A stretch of DNA of 64,000 nt from CAWJMN01 sp963844055 (GTDB lineage Bacteria > Planctomycetota > Planctomycetia > Pirellulales > Pirellulaceae), in assembly GCA_963844055.1 (NCBI GenBank), contig CAWJMN010000001.1, forward strand, positions 1,612,001 through 1,676,000, written 5' to 3'. This document shows positions 35,638 through 45,757 of the stretch, piece by piece. How positions within the stretch are numbered: the first letter of the stretch is position 1; every line of letters starts with the position of its first letter. The notes beneath the pieces were generated by a model, which was not told the DNA's origin, ran no database searches, and was given only the letters and a program-made list of their open reading frames with translations. The position numbers and the translations under genes were made by a program.

Positions 35638-38600
35638 ATGAATCACTGCGCAACTTTCCGGACTCTCTTTAGCCTGACGAGCTTCTGCTTGGCTTGCTTA
35701 GGTCTTTCGGCATTCGTTCCCGACGCTCTTTTCGCAGACGAAACGCCTGCCAGTCAGGCCGATATCGAATTCTTTGAGCAAAAGATTCGCCCTGTGTTGG
35801 TGCAGCACTGTTACGAATGTCACGCCAGCAATTCCAAAAGCGTGAAGGGAGGACTGCTGCTCGATACGCGGGAGGCGACTTTAAAGGGGGGCGATTCTGG
35901 GCCGGCCATTGTTCCTAGAAATGTCAACGAAAGTCTCCTTATCTCTGCGCTGCGTCAAAACGGGCTAGAAATGCCTCCCAAGGGCCCGCTTCCCCCAGAG
36001 ATCATTGCCGACTTTGTAAAGTGGGTGGAGATGGGAGTTCCCGATCCACGAAGTGGCGAGCCCCTCGTTGAATCAAAGATCGACTTTGAAGCCGCTCGCA
36101 AGCATTGGGCTTATCAGCCCATCCGCGTCCCCACTCGTCCTGAGCCCAAAAATGCCGCCTGGTGTACCGGAGACATTGACTACTTCACTCTCACGAAGAT
36201 GGAATCACTTGGCTTGCATCCGGTGCCACTGGCAGAAAAGCGAGAGCTCATCCGCCGTGCCACGTTCGACCTCATTGGACTGCCCCCTTCTCCCGAAGAA
36301 GTTGCCTCCTTCTTGGAGGACAACTCGCCTGATGCTTTTGAAAAAGTGATTCAGCGTTTGCTCGCTTCGAAGCACTATGGCGAGCGTTGGGGACGTCATT
36401 GGCTGGACGTCGCCCGTTATGCCGAAGACCAAGCTCACACCTTTGCCGTCACAGAAAATACCAACGGTTTTCGCTATCGCGACTGGGTGATTGACGCGTT
36501 CAATGCCGACACGCCCTACGATCAATTTGTGAAGATGCAAATTGCCGGTGACTTGATCGGTCCCACCGCCCCCAACTCTTATGACCACTTGGTTGCCCTT
36601 GGCTTTTTTGGCCTAGGAGCTCAGTACTACAAAAATAGCGATGCGGCCAAAGCCGCTGCGGATGAACTAGATGACCGTGTAGATACTCTCACACGCGGCT
36701 TTCTGGGGCTAACGGTCTCTTGTGCCCGTTGTCACGATCACAAGTTCGATCCCATCCCCACGCAAGACTACTACTCCATCGCAGGCATCTTTCACAGTTC
36801 CAAATTGCATAATGCTCCGCTGTGCAAGCCTGAAGAGGTACAGGCTTACGACGAAGGACAAAAGCGAATCAAATCTGGCGAAGCCGCTTTCGAAAAGTTC
36901 CTGGCTGGTGTTCGTGCTACGGCTGCGGAAACCAAAGTCCCCGATATCGCTCGCTATATCGAAGCGGTCTGGAAGATGCGTGTTGCAAAGTTGGCTGACA
37001 AGCCACTCAAAACGGAAGAGCTTGCCTCGCAATCAGGCCTCAATGAATTCTTGCTCAAACGCTGGATTGCCTTTCTTGAACCAAAGCGAAAGGGAAAAGT
37101 GCCAGAACTTGACGCTTGGTTTGCTTTGACAGAATCCTTAGAGGCCGACAAATCCCAGCTCCCGCCTGGCGACGAAATCCCGCTTGCTATCACGCAATTG
37201 GCGCAAGGATTTCAAAAGCAAGTCCAGGAATTACTCAGCCCTCCGGAAGGTGGCTCGGCAACCAATTTGGTTTCTACCGACGTAACGCATACGCCGGGCA
37301 GCCCACGTTTTGTTTCGCCTCTTGTCACCAAAGTCCGCCCAACGGCAGCAATCGACCTGGACATTCGCGGTGCAGCACAGATTATTCTTGTCGTCTCCGA
37401 TGGTGGAAATGGAAACAGCTGCGACCATGCAGACTGGATCTCCCCCAAGCTTGTTGGTGCCAAGGGAGAGTTAAAGCTAACCGAAGTCAAATGGAAGGCT
37501 GCCGAAGGATCTGCCGGCGTTCGTGTGAACACCAACTATCAAGGCCAGCCAATTCGCGTGGGTGGCAAAGCCTATGAAAATGGCATCGGTGTACACGCCC
37601 ATTCTGTGCTGACATTTGATCTTCCCGAAGGCTACGACCGCTTTCAGGCAACGGGGGGCCTCGACAATAGCGGGTCTGATCAAACCGGCTGTGGTGATCA
37701 GGCCAGCATCCAGTTCAGCATCTATACCGAAAAGCCTTCGAAGGGCCCTGCAAATGCCAAGGGAGACCTACTGAACGTCATTCTGGGCAAGGATGGCCCG
37801 CTTGCCGTAAGCGATAGCGATTTGGAAAACTTCCTCACTGGCGAAAAGCGTGATCAGCTGGTCAGTCTGCGAACCGAACTAGATGAAGCAAAAAAATCTG
37901 CCCCGCCAAAGTACGCAGTTGCTCACTCCTATTCGGAAAGTAAGGCAGAAGACCTCAAGGTCTATGTGCGTGGTAATCCCTCTCGTCAGCGCGAGCTGGC
38001 GCCGCGTCGCTTTCTCCGAGTTTTGGCGGGTGATGAACCACCACTTTTCCAGGAAGGAAGCGGCCGTGGCCAATTAGCCTCTGCCATTGCCAGTCCCGAA
38101 AATCCCCTGACGGCTCGTGTGATTGCCAATCGCATTTGGCAGCATCATTTTGGCCGCGGAATTGTAGGGACCCCCAGCAACTTTGGAAAAACTGGCGAGG
38201 CTCCAACTCATCCGGAGCTTCTCGATTACCTTGCCTCCAAGCTGATTGCCTCCGGTTGGTCGATCAAAGCCCTCCATCGCGAGATCATGCTGTCTTCGAC
38301 CTACCGACTCAGTTGCAAAGTAGATGCTGCCAACGCTGCCATTGATGGAGACAACCGATACCTTTGGCAAATGAGCCGACGTCGGCTCGATGTTGAATCG
38401 TGGCGCGATGCGCTGCTCGACGTGTCCGGACGCCTCGATCGGCAGCTTGGTGGTCCTTCCACCAATTTGTCCAGCGACGATAACGTTCGCCGCACCGTTT
38501 ACGCGAAGGTCAGCCGTCATGAACTCGACAGCCTCCTCCGGCTATTTGATTTTCCCGATGCCAACATCAGCAGTTCAGGTCGGACAGAAACAACCATTCC

Positions 38601-38871
38601 CCAGCAGCAACTGTTCGTGCTGAATAGTCCCTTCATGGTAGAACAGGCCAAGGCTTGGACTGCTCGCCTGCATCGTGAAGCCCCTGAAAGCAATCAGGCT
38701 CGTATTCAGCGAGCCTTTGAGCTTGCCTATGGTCGACCGCCGCTACCTCAAGAGTTAGAGCTTGGTCTTGCCTATCTTGCTACGGAAAAAGGTTCCGAAG
38801 AAAAGCTCTCCCGCTGGGAAAGCTACTGCCAAATCTTGCTTAGCAGCAACGAGTTCCTCTATTTGGATTAA
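35638..38871 (+). CDS. PSD1-type protein: planctomycete cytochrome C, DUF1549, NPCBM-like, DUF1553
   Basis: About 1,077 residues from the ATG at 35638 (a TTG at 35626 is in frame). Signal peptide to LFADE. Heme motif CYECH near residue 58, with RPVLVQH before it and KGGLLLDTREATLKGG after it. DUF1549 follows (about 145-360), with FDLIGLPPSP, YGERWGRHWLDVARYAED and CARCHDHKFDP. An NPCBM-like carbohydrate-binding segment (about 560-710) includes YENGIGVHAHSVLTFDLP. DUF1553 fills the C-terminus (TARVIANRIWQHHFGRGIV, HPELLDYLASKL). The unit works with the DUF1501 gene 73 bases downstream. Roles in polysaccharide or heme-linked breakdown have been suggested; none is proven. Confidence 0.92.
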   Translation: MNHCATFRTLFSLTSFCLACLGLSAFVPDALFADETPASQADIEFFEQKIRPVLVQHCYECHASNSKSVKGGLLLDTREATLKGGDSGPAIVPRNVNESLLISALRQNGLEMPPKGPLPPEIIADFVKWVEMGVPDPRSGEPLVESKIDFEAARKHWAYQPIRVPTRPEPKNAAWCTGDIDYFTLTKMESLGLHPVPLAEKRELIRRATFDLIGLPPSPEEVASFLEDNSPDAFEKVIQRLLASKHYGERWGRHWLDVARYAEDQAHTFAVTENTNGFRYRDWVIDAFNADTPYDQFVKMQIAGDLIGPTAPNSYDHLVALGFFGLGAQYYKNSDAAKAAADELDDRVDTLTRGFLGLTVSCARCHDHKFDPIPTQDYYSIAGIFHSSKLHNAPLCKPEEVQAYDEGQKRIKSGEAAFEKFLAGVRATAAETKVPDIARYIEAVWKMRVAKLADKPLKTEELASQSGLNEFLLKRWIAFLEPKRKGKVPELDAWFALTESLEADKSQLPPGDEIPLAITQLAQGFQKQVQELLSPPEGGSATNLVSTDVTHTPGSPRFVSPLVTKVRPTAAIDLDIRGAAQIILVVSDGGNGNSCDHADWISPKLVGAKGELKLTEVKWKAAEGSAGVRVNTNYQGQPIRVGGKAYENGIGVHAHSVLTFDLPEGYDRFQATGGLDNSGSDQTGCGDQASIQFSIYTEKPSKGPANAKGDLLNVILGKDGPLAVSDSDLENFLTGEKRDQLVSLRTELDEAKKSAPPKYAVAHSYSESKAEDLKVYVRGNPSRQRELAPRRFLRVLAGDEPPLFQEGSGRGQLASAIASPENPLTARVIANRIWQHHFGRGIVGTPSNFGKTGEAPTHPELLDYLASKLIASGWSIKALHREIMLSSTYRLSCKVDAANAAIDGDNRYLWQMSRRRLDVESWRDALLDVSGRLDRQLGGPSTNLSSDDNVRRTVYAKVSRHELDSLLRLFDFPDANISSSGRTETTIPQQQLFVLNSPFMVEQAKAWTARLHREAPESNQARIQRAFELAYGRPPLPQELELGLAYLATEKGSEEKLSRWESYCQILLSSNEFLYLD

Positions 38872-38944
38872 CGCCAAGTCGTATTAACAAGTTCATTTGC
38901 TACAGAACAAAAAATAGTCCTGCCTCGTGCCCCGAAGGGTTCCT

Positions 38945-40360
38945 ATGATTCCTTATCACAATCCACTCTTGCTTTCACGTCGTGAATCGCTTCAGCGCAT
39001 GGGAGCAGGGATCGGAATGATCGGCCTTGCCGGAGTGCTTGCCCAAGATAAGTCCCTCGCCTTGGATAGTGACATTAGCGCCAAAAGCCCGCTCGCTCCC
39101 AAGGCTCCACATTTTGCGCCACGGGCCAAACACATCATTCACCTCTTCATGAACGGTGGTCCTTCGCAGGTCGATACGTTCGACCCCAAGCCGTCGCTCA
39201 CCAAGTACAACGGACAAAAGCCTCCAGCGGCCGAACTAAAGACCGAACGCCGCACCGGGGGGCTGATGATGTCCCCCTTCAAGTTTCAAAGGTACGGCCA
39301 ATCGGGCATCGAGGTCAGCGACATCTTCCCGCAAATCGGCTCGTGCATTGACGATATCTGTGTCATCCGTTCGATGCACACCAACATTCCCAATCATGAA
39401 CCCTCGCTGCTCATGATGAATAGCGGCGAGACACAGCCCACCCGCCCCGCCATGGGTTCCTGGCTACTCTACGGCCTAGGGACAGAAAATCAGAACCTGC
39501 CCGGTTTCATCGTCCTTTGCCCGGGAAAACCTGTTGTTGGCCCGCAACTTTGGAGCAACAGCTTTTTACCGGGCATCTTTCAAGGGACGCACATCAACCA
39601 CGCCCAAAGCCTTGACCCCAAGCGTGTTATCCGCCACATCAGTAACAGCTACCTTCCTGAATCGGCTCAGCGGCAGCAGCTTGACCTGCTCAACCAGATG
39701 AACAAACTACATCTGGAAAAGCGTGGTGGAACGGACAACCGCCTTGAAGCACGCATCCAGTCGCTGGAAATGGCTTTCCGCATGCAAAGCGAGGCCCAAG
39801 AGGTCTTCGATCTCAGCAAAGAAACCCAGCAAACACGAGACGCCTACGGCCCAGGCCAATTTGCGACCGGCTGCCTCACCGCTCGCCGCCTCGTAGAAAG
39901 CGGCGTTCGCATGGTGCAGGTATTCTATGGCAATGGCCAGCCTTGGGACGATCACGAAAATATCAAAGCCCATGCCGACAAGGCCCGCGACGTAGACCAG
40001 CCCATTGCAGCACTAATCAAAGACCTCAAGCAGCGCGACTTACTCAAAGATACGCTCATAGTTTGGGGTGGTGAGTTCGGCCGTACGCCGGTAGCAGAAA
40101 ATGGTAATGGCCGGGATCACAACCATCATGGTTTTTCCATGTGGCTGGCCGGCGGCGGAGTAAAGGGAGGCATGGCCTACGGTTCCACCGATGAATTTGG
40201 CTTTGCGGCCGTTGAAAACAAAGTTCACGTCCACGATTTGCATGCCACCATTTTACACCTCATGGGACTCGATCACGAAAAGCTCACCTTCCACTACAGC
40301 GGACGCAACTTCCGCCTAACAGATGTTGAAGGCAAGGTCGTGAAAGGCATTCTCGCATAG
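38945..40360 (+). CDS. DUF1501 Tat-exported protein (sulfatase-fold)
   Basis: 471 residues from an ATG at 38945, with GAAGGG nine bases upstream. Tat signal LSRRESLQRMG near the start. DUF1501 motifs: HIIHLFMNGGPSQVDTFDPK, MGSWLLYGLG, LVESGVRMVQVFYGNGQPWDDHENI, TLIVWGGEFGRTP, NGRDHNHHGFSMWLAGGGVKGG, VHDLHATILHLMGLDHEKLT. The metal-type residues (Asp, His) fit the alkaline-phosphatase superfamily. DUF1501 and DUF1549/1553 genes are nearly always paired in planctomycetes, so the two products probably act together in the periplasm. The substrate is unknown. Confidence 0.93.
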   Translation: MIPYHNPLLLSRRESLQRMGAGIGMIGLAGVLAQDKSLALDSDISAKSPLAPKAPHFAPRAKHIIHLFMNGGPSQVDTFDPKPSLTKYNGQKPPAAELKTERRTGGLMMSPFKFQRYGQSGIEVSDIFPQIGSCIDDICVIRSMHTNIPNHEPSLLMMNSGETQPTRPAMGSWLLYGLGTENQNLPGFIVLCPGKPVVGPQLWSNSFLPGIFQGTHINHAQSLDPKRVIRHISNSYLPESAQRQQLDLLNQMNKLHLEKRGGTDNRLEARIQSLEMAFRMQSEAQEVFDLSKETQQTRDAYGPGQFATGCLTARRLVESGVRMVQVFYGNGQPWDDHENIKAHADKARDVDQPIAALIKDLKQRDLLKDTLIVWGGEFGRTPVAENGNGRDHNHHGFSMWLAGGGVKGGMAYGSTDEFGFAAVENKVHVHDLHATILHLMGLDHEKLTFHYSGRNFRLTDVEGKVVKGILA

Positions 40361-40674
40361 CCACAATGTCAGTAGTAGTTACTTGGTCTCCAATTCGTCC
40401 TGCTACCGTGAAATGACTACACCTGCTGTGTGTCACGAAATGCCGGACATTTCTGGGCGATTGTACCTATAGCTGGTTCCAATCTCACTGTGTCACGGGC
40501 ATCAAAGCTACAACAGCACAACCAAAGGCATGTGCGTAGGAAATTCCATCCTCTGCCACACGCCAACTACATGGAAAGCCGTGTTTTGCTTTTGAGATAG
40601 GACGGATGCAGGTGCTCATTCATCGGCAACGTCTGGCTTACGCTCGCTCTTCCGTTTCACAGTCCAGCAACAAT
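40361..40674. other. Intergenic region
   Basis: 314 bases between two convergent genes. No gene or clear terminator; the hairpins I see are weak. Confidence 0.35.
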
Positions 40675-41115
40675 TCAAAAAACGCTGCGTAAGAATCCCA
40701 AACCTGAGGATTGTGAAGCGCCCCCTTCATTGCCAAGGTTCGAAGCATCAGAACTGTCGAGCCAAATAACAGCGGACTGAGTATTCGAATGCCCCGTTGC
40801 AAGAACGATCAAACTTTCAGGTGGTTCTGCCAACACAAGCATCGAATGAGGAATGCCAGCCTGTTCTCGAAGTCTTATCGTTTCTGTTACCAGATTGGTG
40901 GCAGGGCCTACTGCTGCGATTGCATGATGGCGGATTCCTCCAACGGTTCCACCGCTATAGAAACTGGCAATGTTGTGGAAGTCGCTGGGCAAACGCATGT
41001 TAAGTTGGGATTCGATCTGGTCTAAAGCACCGGCATTTGTTGGTTCTTCCCCAAACAATTCAATGTATCGGCTTCTCAATTCGACTAGCGTCACGTCTGA
41101 TTCTTTCAACTCCAC
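40675..41115 (-). CDS. SMI1/KNR4 (SUKH) family protein
   Basis: 146 residues: LDQIESQLNMRLPSDFHNIASFYSGGTVGG is the SUKH signature (IxxxExxLxxxLPxxF). The remainder reads as alternating strands. SUKH proteins often serve as immunity proteins against polymorphic toxins, but many stand alone with unknown roles. No toxin gene is next to it. It lies downstream of a dispersed repeat. Confidence 0.8.
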   Translation of the reverse strand: MELKESDVTLVELRSRYIELFGEEPTNAGALDQIESQLNMRLPSDFHNIASFYSGGTVGGIRHHAIAAVGPATNLVTETIRLREQAGIPHSMLVLAEPPESLIVLATGHSNTQSAVIWLDSSDASNLGNEGGASQSSGLGFLRSVF

Positions 41116-41123
41116 TGAATAGA

Positions 41124-41236
41124 CTCTAACCTACGATCGAAGAGTTAGCAGTCTCGCCGATGCAATGAGGATTCAAGCAAGACGCTGTAAGTCGTCGTAG
41201 GAAAGAGAGTTGCCTTCATTGGTACGGAGCTATTCG
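41124..41236 (+). repeat. Dispersed intergenic repeat, copy A
   Basis: Begins with CTCTAACCTACG (41124-41135), a 12-mer found again at 45762-45773. At 41191 it has GTAAGTCGTCGTAGGAAAG, and 32 bases from that start TTGGTACGGAGC. This is the most divergent copy of the family described for 44331 and 45956. Confidence 0.55.
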
Positions 41237-41248
41237 GAATCATATCGG

Positions 41249-43216
41249 TCAGCGTCCAATTGCACGTCGAGGTAGTGACTGAACCATTGGCCGACCGAAC
41301 AAGTACATCCCGGACCGCACGCAACCGATTTGGCGCTGGTGTCCCATCTGCGCGAGCCGGCTGAGCGAGTCCGGCGTTGCGATGGGCCGTGCCGCCTCTT
41401 TCGACTTTTTCTCGGGCTTCTTCTCCAGGGATGCCGTCACCGGCTGTACTCTGCCTTCAAGCATCGTGCCCCAAATCGAGATGTCTTTAAGGTCTTTTGG
41501 TTCAACCTGGTAAGGGTCTTTTTCCAATACGGTCAAGTTGGCCCGCTTGCCTACTTCGATCGAACCTACCTCTTTTTCCAATTGAATTGAGTATGCGGCA
41601 TCGATCGTGATGGCTTTCAAGGCCACGTCCAGAGGCACCCTGTGCTCAGGCCCTGCCACGTTCCCTTCGTAAGTTTGTCGATTCACTCCGGCCCATACCA
41701 GTTGCAGCGGCTTGGCAGGAGCCATTGGCATATCCGAATGGAACGACAGCGATCCCTTGTTGTCTAGCACATACTTGTGTGGTGCGATGTTCTTAGCCCG
41801 TTCCGGCCCGAGTCCGATCTTCTCATACGGTCCAGCCAAGGCAGTGACGTAATAAGGGTTGGAACTGACGATGCCGCCTAGTTCGATCCATTGCTTCACT
41901 TGGTCGGATTGTGCGAAACCAAAGTGAACGAGCACCGTTCGGTGATCTTTCCGCGGTGCCCGCTTCATCGCCTTCGCAAGTTCACCGAGGACCACATCGA
42001 ACCCGGCGTCACCGTTATTGTGAATGTGGATCTGATAACCGGCATCCCAATATGCCTGGAAGGCGTACCCGAATACTGGCGGGTCCACGATCCACGCCCC
42101 CTTATGTCCATCGGTGTAGCCGTCCTTCATCATCATGAGTTGGCTGAAGATCGCCCCATCGGTGAATAGCTTGACCTGTTTGGGCAGATACGCCGTGCGC
42201 CCCTTGCCCCAGGAGAGCACCTGTTCGCTATCCATGACGAGGGCCTTCGCATCGCGGGGATGCCGGGCGGCAAACGTCTTGCCGTCAACCATAAAGTAGT
42301 GGTTGAATGGTACGTCATCACCGCTGTAAACCGAGTTGATCAGGTCTTGCACCTGCCTGGAGACGAATCCACCCGGCTCGCAGCAGACGGTAATGCCATT
42401 GCGATGGTAGTACTTCACCGAGTACTCCAGTCCATTCTTGAATGCGGCGGGCGAGGCCATGAACGGGGCCACCTTGTCTAGCACCGACATCATCCCTTGC
42501 TCGTAAAAGTGCCCCTTTTCATAACTAATCTGTTCCTGTGCGCTTTTCGGTAAGCGCGAGATCAGTGTTTCGTCGATGCCGACGAGCTTGAGAGCGGAGT
42601 CGTTGAAGAAGAATTCGTGGCACGAACGATGCCAGACGATCACCGGAAAGTCAGGGGCGAGTTTGTTGAGTGTGGCTCGCGAAAGTTCCCCGTGCATGTA
42701 GTGGTGGTAGCCCCAGGTGATGAATGGTTTCGACTTGTCGGCATGTTCGCTCAAAGCCTTTTTCAGTCGTTCCTCATATCCTTTCTGGTCGCGAACGGCC
42801 GGGGAGAAGCCGTCGATGGCGTCCCAATCTTCGATGGAGATCACTTTCGTGTTCATGGTGAGAGCGGCCAGCACCGGATGAACGTGCTGCTCCACGAACC
42901 CGGCAATTACGATCTTGTCGGCAAACGTCCGGTCAAGCTTGGCGTCCTTCCCGGTAGCTGCTTGCACATCTGCCAGCTTGCCCACGGCAATGAACCGTCC
43001 GTCCTTCACCGCCACGGCCTCGGCTCGCGACAGCTTGGGGTCCATTGTGATGAATTCTTTTGCGGTGTAGATGGTCGTGGTTCCGGGCTTCGACCCTGCT
43101 AGGCCCGCAACATCCTGCAAGGAAGGCGTTTGGGCAAATGCCGTACTCGTGGCAAGCAAAGCAATGAGGAGCCCAAATACTTGTCGATGGAATTGGGGTT
43201 TCACGTTCTGGAACAT
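41249..43216 (-). CDS. Exported amidohydrolase (YtcJ/Amidohydro_3 type)
   Basis: 655 residues from an ATG at 43216. Signal peptide to AFAQ. TIYTAKEFITMDPKLSRAEAVAVKDGRFIAVG is the usual N-terminal beta part; AGFVEQHVHPV carries the metal-binding HxH. NNGDAGFDVVLGELAKAM and VLVHFGFAQ carry further His residues, and GMGTR-like spacing is absent. The C-terminal 60 residues (RPIATPDSLSRLAQMGHQ and on) are an unusual basic extension. Metal-dependent hydrolysis of an amide or ester is expected; the substrate is unknown. It follows the carbonic anhydrase gene by 41 bases on the same strand, so an operon is likely. Confidence 0.87.
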   Translation of the reverse strand: MFQNVKPQFHRQVFGLLIALLATSTAFAQTPSLQDVAGLAGSKPGTTTIYTAKEFITMDPKLSRAEAVAVKDGRFIAVGKLADVQAATGKDAKLDRTFADKIVIAGFVEQHVHPVLAALTMNTKVISIEDWDAIDGFSPAVRDQKGYEERLKKALSEHADKSKPFITWGYHHYMHGELSRATLNKLAPDFPVIVWHRSCHEFFFNDSALKLVGIDETLISRLPKSAQEQISYEKGHFYEQGMMSVLDKVAPFMASPAAFKNGLEYSVKYYHRNGITVCCEPGGFVSRQVQDLINSVYSGDDVPFNHYFMVDGKTFAARHPRDAKALVMDSEQVLSWGKGRTAYLPKQVKLFTDGAIFSQLMMMKDGYTDGHKGAWIVDPPVFGYAFQAYWDAGYQIHIHNNGDAGFDVVLGELAKAMKRAPRKDHRTVLVHFGFAQSDQVKQWIELGGIVSSNPYYVTALAGPYEKIGLGPERAKNIAPHKYVLDNKGSLSFHSDMPMAPAKPLQLVWAGVNRQTYEGNVAGPEHRVPLDVALKAITIDAAYSIQLEKEVGSIEVGKRANLTVLEKDPYQVEPKDLKDISIWGTMLEGRVQPVTASLEKKPEKKSKEAARPIATPDSLSRLAQMGHQRQIGCVRSGMYLFGRPMVQSLPRRAIGR

Positions 43217-43257
43217 AATGGACTATCCAAAGAGTGTGATTGCGATCGGGTTTCTTT

Positions 43258-43971
43258 TTAGTCTAGGAAACGGACTTTGCCCTTGTCCAACTCATACACA
43301 GCGCCGACTAACGTGACAGACTTGTCTTCCAAACGCTGCTTGCCTTCAGGGAGTTCCGCCAGTTGGCGCATTGCCCACCGTACATTAGCCTCAACGGCGC
43401 GATGGATTCGATCGGGGCCTTGGAGGGAGGCAGGAAGTTCCGCCAGGCCAGGCTTGATCCGGTCAATCAAGTGGTTGATGAACCTGGGCTCGGTCCCTTT
43501 GCCAGCGAGACTCTCGACGGCGGCGGTTACAGCACCGCAGCCTTCGTGCCCCATAACCACCATTAGCGGCGTACGGAGGTGGACAATCGCATACTGAATG
43601 CTCCCTACGACATCGGCCGCGATCACATTGCCAGCGACACGAATGACGAACAGGTCGCCAAACCCTTGGTCGAATACCAACTCAGGTGGGACTCGAGAGT
43701 CGCTGCAAGCAAGGATCGTGGCGAACGGCTTTTGGCCTTCCTTGAGTTGTTCACGCCATGCGGCGGCCTGATGGGCATGTCGTACCCGACCTTCGGCAAA
43801 CCTACGATTTCCTTCTTTGAGCCGACCAAGAGCCTCGGCGGCGTCCTTAGGCGGTTTCTCAACTTCGGCCTGACCTGCCTCAGCGATTTCGGAATACATC
43901 ATCAACGGAAGGGACAGGCCTGCGACTCGCAGCAGGCAGTCGCGGCGTGTACTAAAAATGGTTGGTTCCAT
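43258..43971 (-). CDS. Tat-exported beta-carbonic anhydrase
   Basis: 237 residues. The N-terminal TRRDCLLRVAG with a hydrophobic stretch suggests Tat export. The beta-class signature is complete: ATILACSDSRVPPELVFDQGFGDLFVIRVAGN (Zn ligand Cys with the Asp-Arg pair) and VMGHEGCGAV (His and Cys ligands). Reaction: CO2 + H2O to HCO3- + H+. An exported beta enzyme is less usual than a cytosolic one and fits CO2 or bicarbonate supply at the cell surface. Likely first gene of an operon with the amidohydrolase. Confidence 0.93.
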   Translation of the reverse strand: MEPTIFSTRRDCLLRVAGLSLPLMMYSEIAEAGQAEVEKPPKDAAEALGRLKEGNRRFAEGRVRHAHQAAAWREQLKEGQKPFATILACSDSRVPPELVFDQGFGDLFVIRVAGNVIAADVVGSIQYAIVHLRTPLMVVMGHEGCGAVTAAVESLAGKGTEPRFINHLIDRIKPGLAELPASLQGPDRIHRAVEANVRWAMRQLAELPEGKQRLEDKSVTLVGAVYELDKGKVRFLD

Positions 43972-44330
43972 GACGAATTTCCATGATGATCGTTGCGAGA
44001 TTCAAAGACCCTAGCTATTTTCGGCAAAACGTCAAATCTACTCGGAACGTGCGAGGTATCACAGCCAAGAGTTGTTGCCGAGTTCATGTGGCTGCGAACA
44101 GCAAATCCGCGATGAGGCTTTAGCAAGCCGGTCGAAACAATATAAGCTGCTCGAAGCCAAAATAATGCGCTGTTTTTTGCACAGGGCGGGGTATGTACCT
44201 CGGGATCGGCGAGCGGATGCCGTCCTAAGGAGCATCGTCCTCGGTCATCAATGTAATGAGAGTGATTTGAAGTCCTGGATTGGAGTATTCGAAATGTACG
44301 TGGATCTGATCCACAGCAAAACGTTGTAAG
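43972..44330. other. Intergenic region with a partial repeat
   Basis: 360 bases, no gene. A short piece at 44167-44196, GCGCTGTTTTTTGCACAGGG followed by CGGGG, resembles the right end of the dispersed repeat (TTGGCACAGGGC). Confidence 0.4.
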
Positions 44331-44384
44331 TCGTCGTAGAAAAAACAATTGCTCCTATTTTGGCATGGGGCTGGTCTCTTCCGA
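44331..44384 (+). repeat. Dispersed intergenic repeat, copy B
   Basis: Begins GTAAGTCGTCGTAGAAAAAA, then ATTGCTCC and ends with TTGGCATGGGGCTGG. The distance from GTAAG to TTGGC is exactly 34 bases, as in copies C and E. TGGCATG resembles the -24 box of a sigma-54 promoter; the -12 box is poor. It lies upstream of the esterase gene and could be its promoter. Confidence 0.6.
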
Positions 44385-44500
44385 GAGGTCACACACCTTC
44401 GTCGAGTCGCTCATCCCACGTCTTGTCGTTCCGGATACGAATGCTAAACTCGTGCGTATACACACGGTTCTCTCGGACGACCACTGGAGGTAGCTGCCAA

Positions 44501-45757
44501 ATGCCACGCACGTTTCTGGTTATCGCCTTACAGCTTGTTACGACAATCTCATTCGCGCAGGATCTGACTCCACGAGCTGCCGAAAAGCCGGCCGTAGCGG
44601 AATCACAGTCCGACGCCAAGAATTCAAAGTCTGAGGCGAAAGTTGCCAAGTCTTCGACATCGCAAAAGACGCCAGACGGAATCACGGACGACTTCAAGCC
44701 AGCCACTACCAATCAGGCCGGCAAAGATTACCCGCAAGTGAATTCACAGGGCCGGATCAAATTTCGCATAACCGCCCCCAATGCCAAAAGCGTCTCGACC
44801 ACGTTTCGGGATAGCACGGAGTTTGTGAAGGGGGACGATGGGGTCTGGACCGGCTACTCGCGACCACTGGATGTCGGCTTTCACTACTACGAACTGGTGA
44901 TCGACGGGGCTCATGTCCCAGATCCCAACAGCACCTACTACTTTGGTGCCATGCGTTGGGGCAGCGGCATTGAGATTCCCGCTTCCGACTCGAACTTCTA
45001 CGAATTGAAGAATGTTCCACATGGTCAGGTTCGCGAGATTTACTTCCACTCGAACAGCACAAGTTCGGAACGTCGTGCCTTCGTCTACACGCCTCCCGGG
45101 TATGACAGCGACCCATCGATCCGTTACCCGGTGTTGTACCTCCAGCATGGTTGGGGTGAAAACGAATACGGATGGAGTGTCCAAGGTCACGCGGGACGAA
45201 TCATGGACAACCTAATTGCAGAGGGGAAGGCGAAGCCATTCCTGATTGTGATGACGTATGGCATGACCAACGACACTCGCATTGGCGGTTTGCGTCAATT
45301 CGATATCACTCCTTTTGAGAAGGTGCTGGTCGACGAACTGGTACCTTACGTCGATGCCAACTTCCGCACACTGACAGATCAGCCGAATCGCGCCATGGCG
45401 GGATTGTCGATGGGCAGCATGGAGACCCGTCTGATCACAATCCGGCACCTCGACAAGTTTTCGCATATCGGGCTTTTCAGCGGAGCCACAATCGGAAAAG
45501 AAGATGCTGAGAAGACGGAAGGATTTCGAGACAAGGTCAAGCTTGTGTTCGTCAGCTACGGCAGTAAGGAGGTCGGCGAGGGGAGCACGCGTCGGGATGG
45601 AGATCCTGCGGAGTCCGTCAAACAGCTCAAGGAGATGGGAATCAACGCTCAGTATTACCTTTCGCCGGAGACAGCACATGAATGGCAGACATGGCACCGC
45701 AGCCTGAAGGAATTCGCACCGCTGCTATTCCAATCTGACGACAAACTTCTCCGCTGA
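44501..45757 (+). CDS. Secreted esterase of the CE1/enterochelin-esterase type
   Basis: 418 residues from an ATG at 44501 with a strong TGGAGGT upstream. Signal peptide to SFAQ, then a Lys/Ser/Ala-rich linker. Residues about 85-180 form an E-set/CBM48-like domain (GRIKFRITAPNAKSVSTTF, GVWTGYSRPLDVGFHYYELVIDG). The catalytic alpha/beta hydrolase follows: YPVLYLQHGWGENEYGW, the nucleophile Ser in AMAGLSMGS and His in SPETAHEWQTW. This is the esterase layout used for feruloyl or acetyl-xylan esters. Algal polysaccharide esters would be natural substrates for a marine planctomycete, which is inference. Confidence 0.9.
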   Translation: MPRTFLVIALQLVTTISFAQDLTPRAAEKPAVAESQSDAKNSKSEAKVAKSSTSQKTPDGITDDFKPATTNQAGKDYPQVNSQGRIKFRITAPNAKSVSTTFRDSTEFVKGDDGVWTGYSRPLDVGFHYYELVIDGAHVPDPNSTYYFGAMRWGSGIEIPASDSNFYELKNVPHGQVREIYFHSNSTSSERRAFVYTPPGYDSDPSIRYPVLYLQHGWGENEYGWSVQGHAGRIMDNLIAEGKAKPFLIVMTYGMTNDTRIGGLRQFDITPFEKVLVDELVPYVDANFRTLTDQPNRAMAGLSMGSMETRLITIRHLDKFSHIGLFSGATIGKEDAEKTEGFRDKVKLVFVSYGSKEVGEGSTRRDGDPAESVKQLKEMGINAQYYLSPETAHEWQTWHRSLKEFAPLLFQSDDKLLR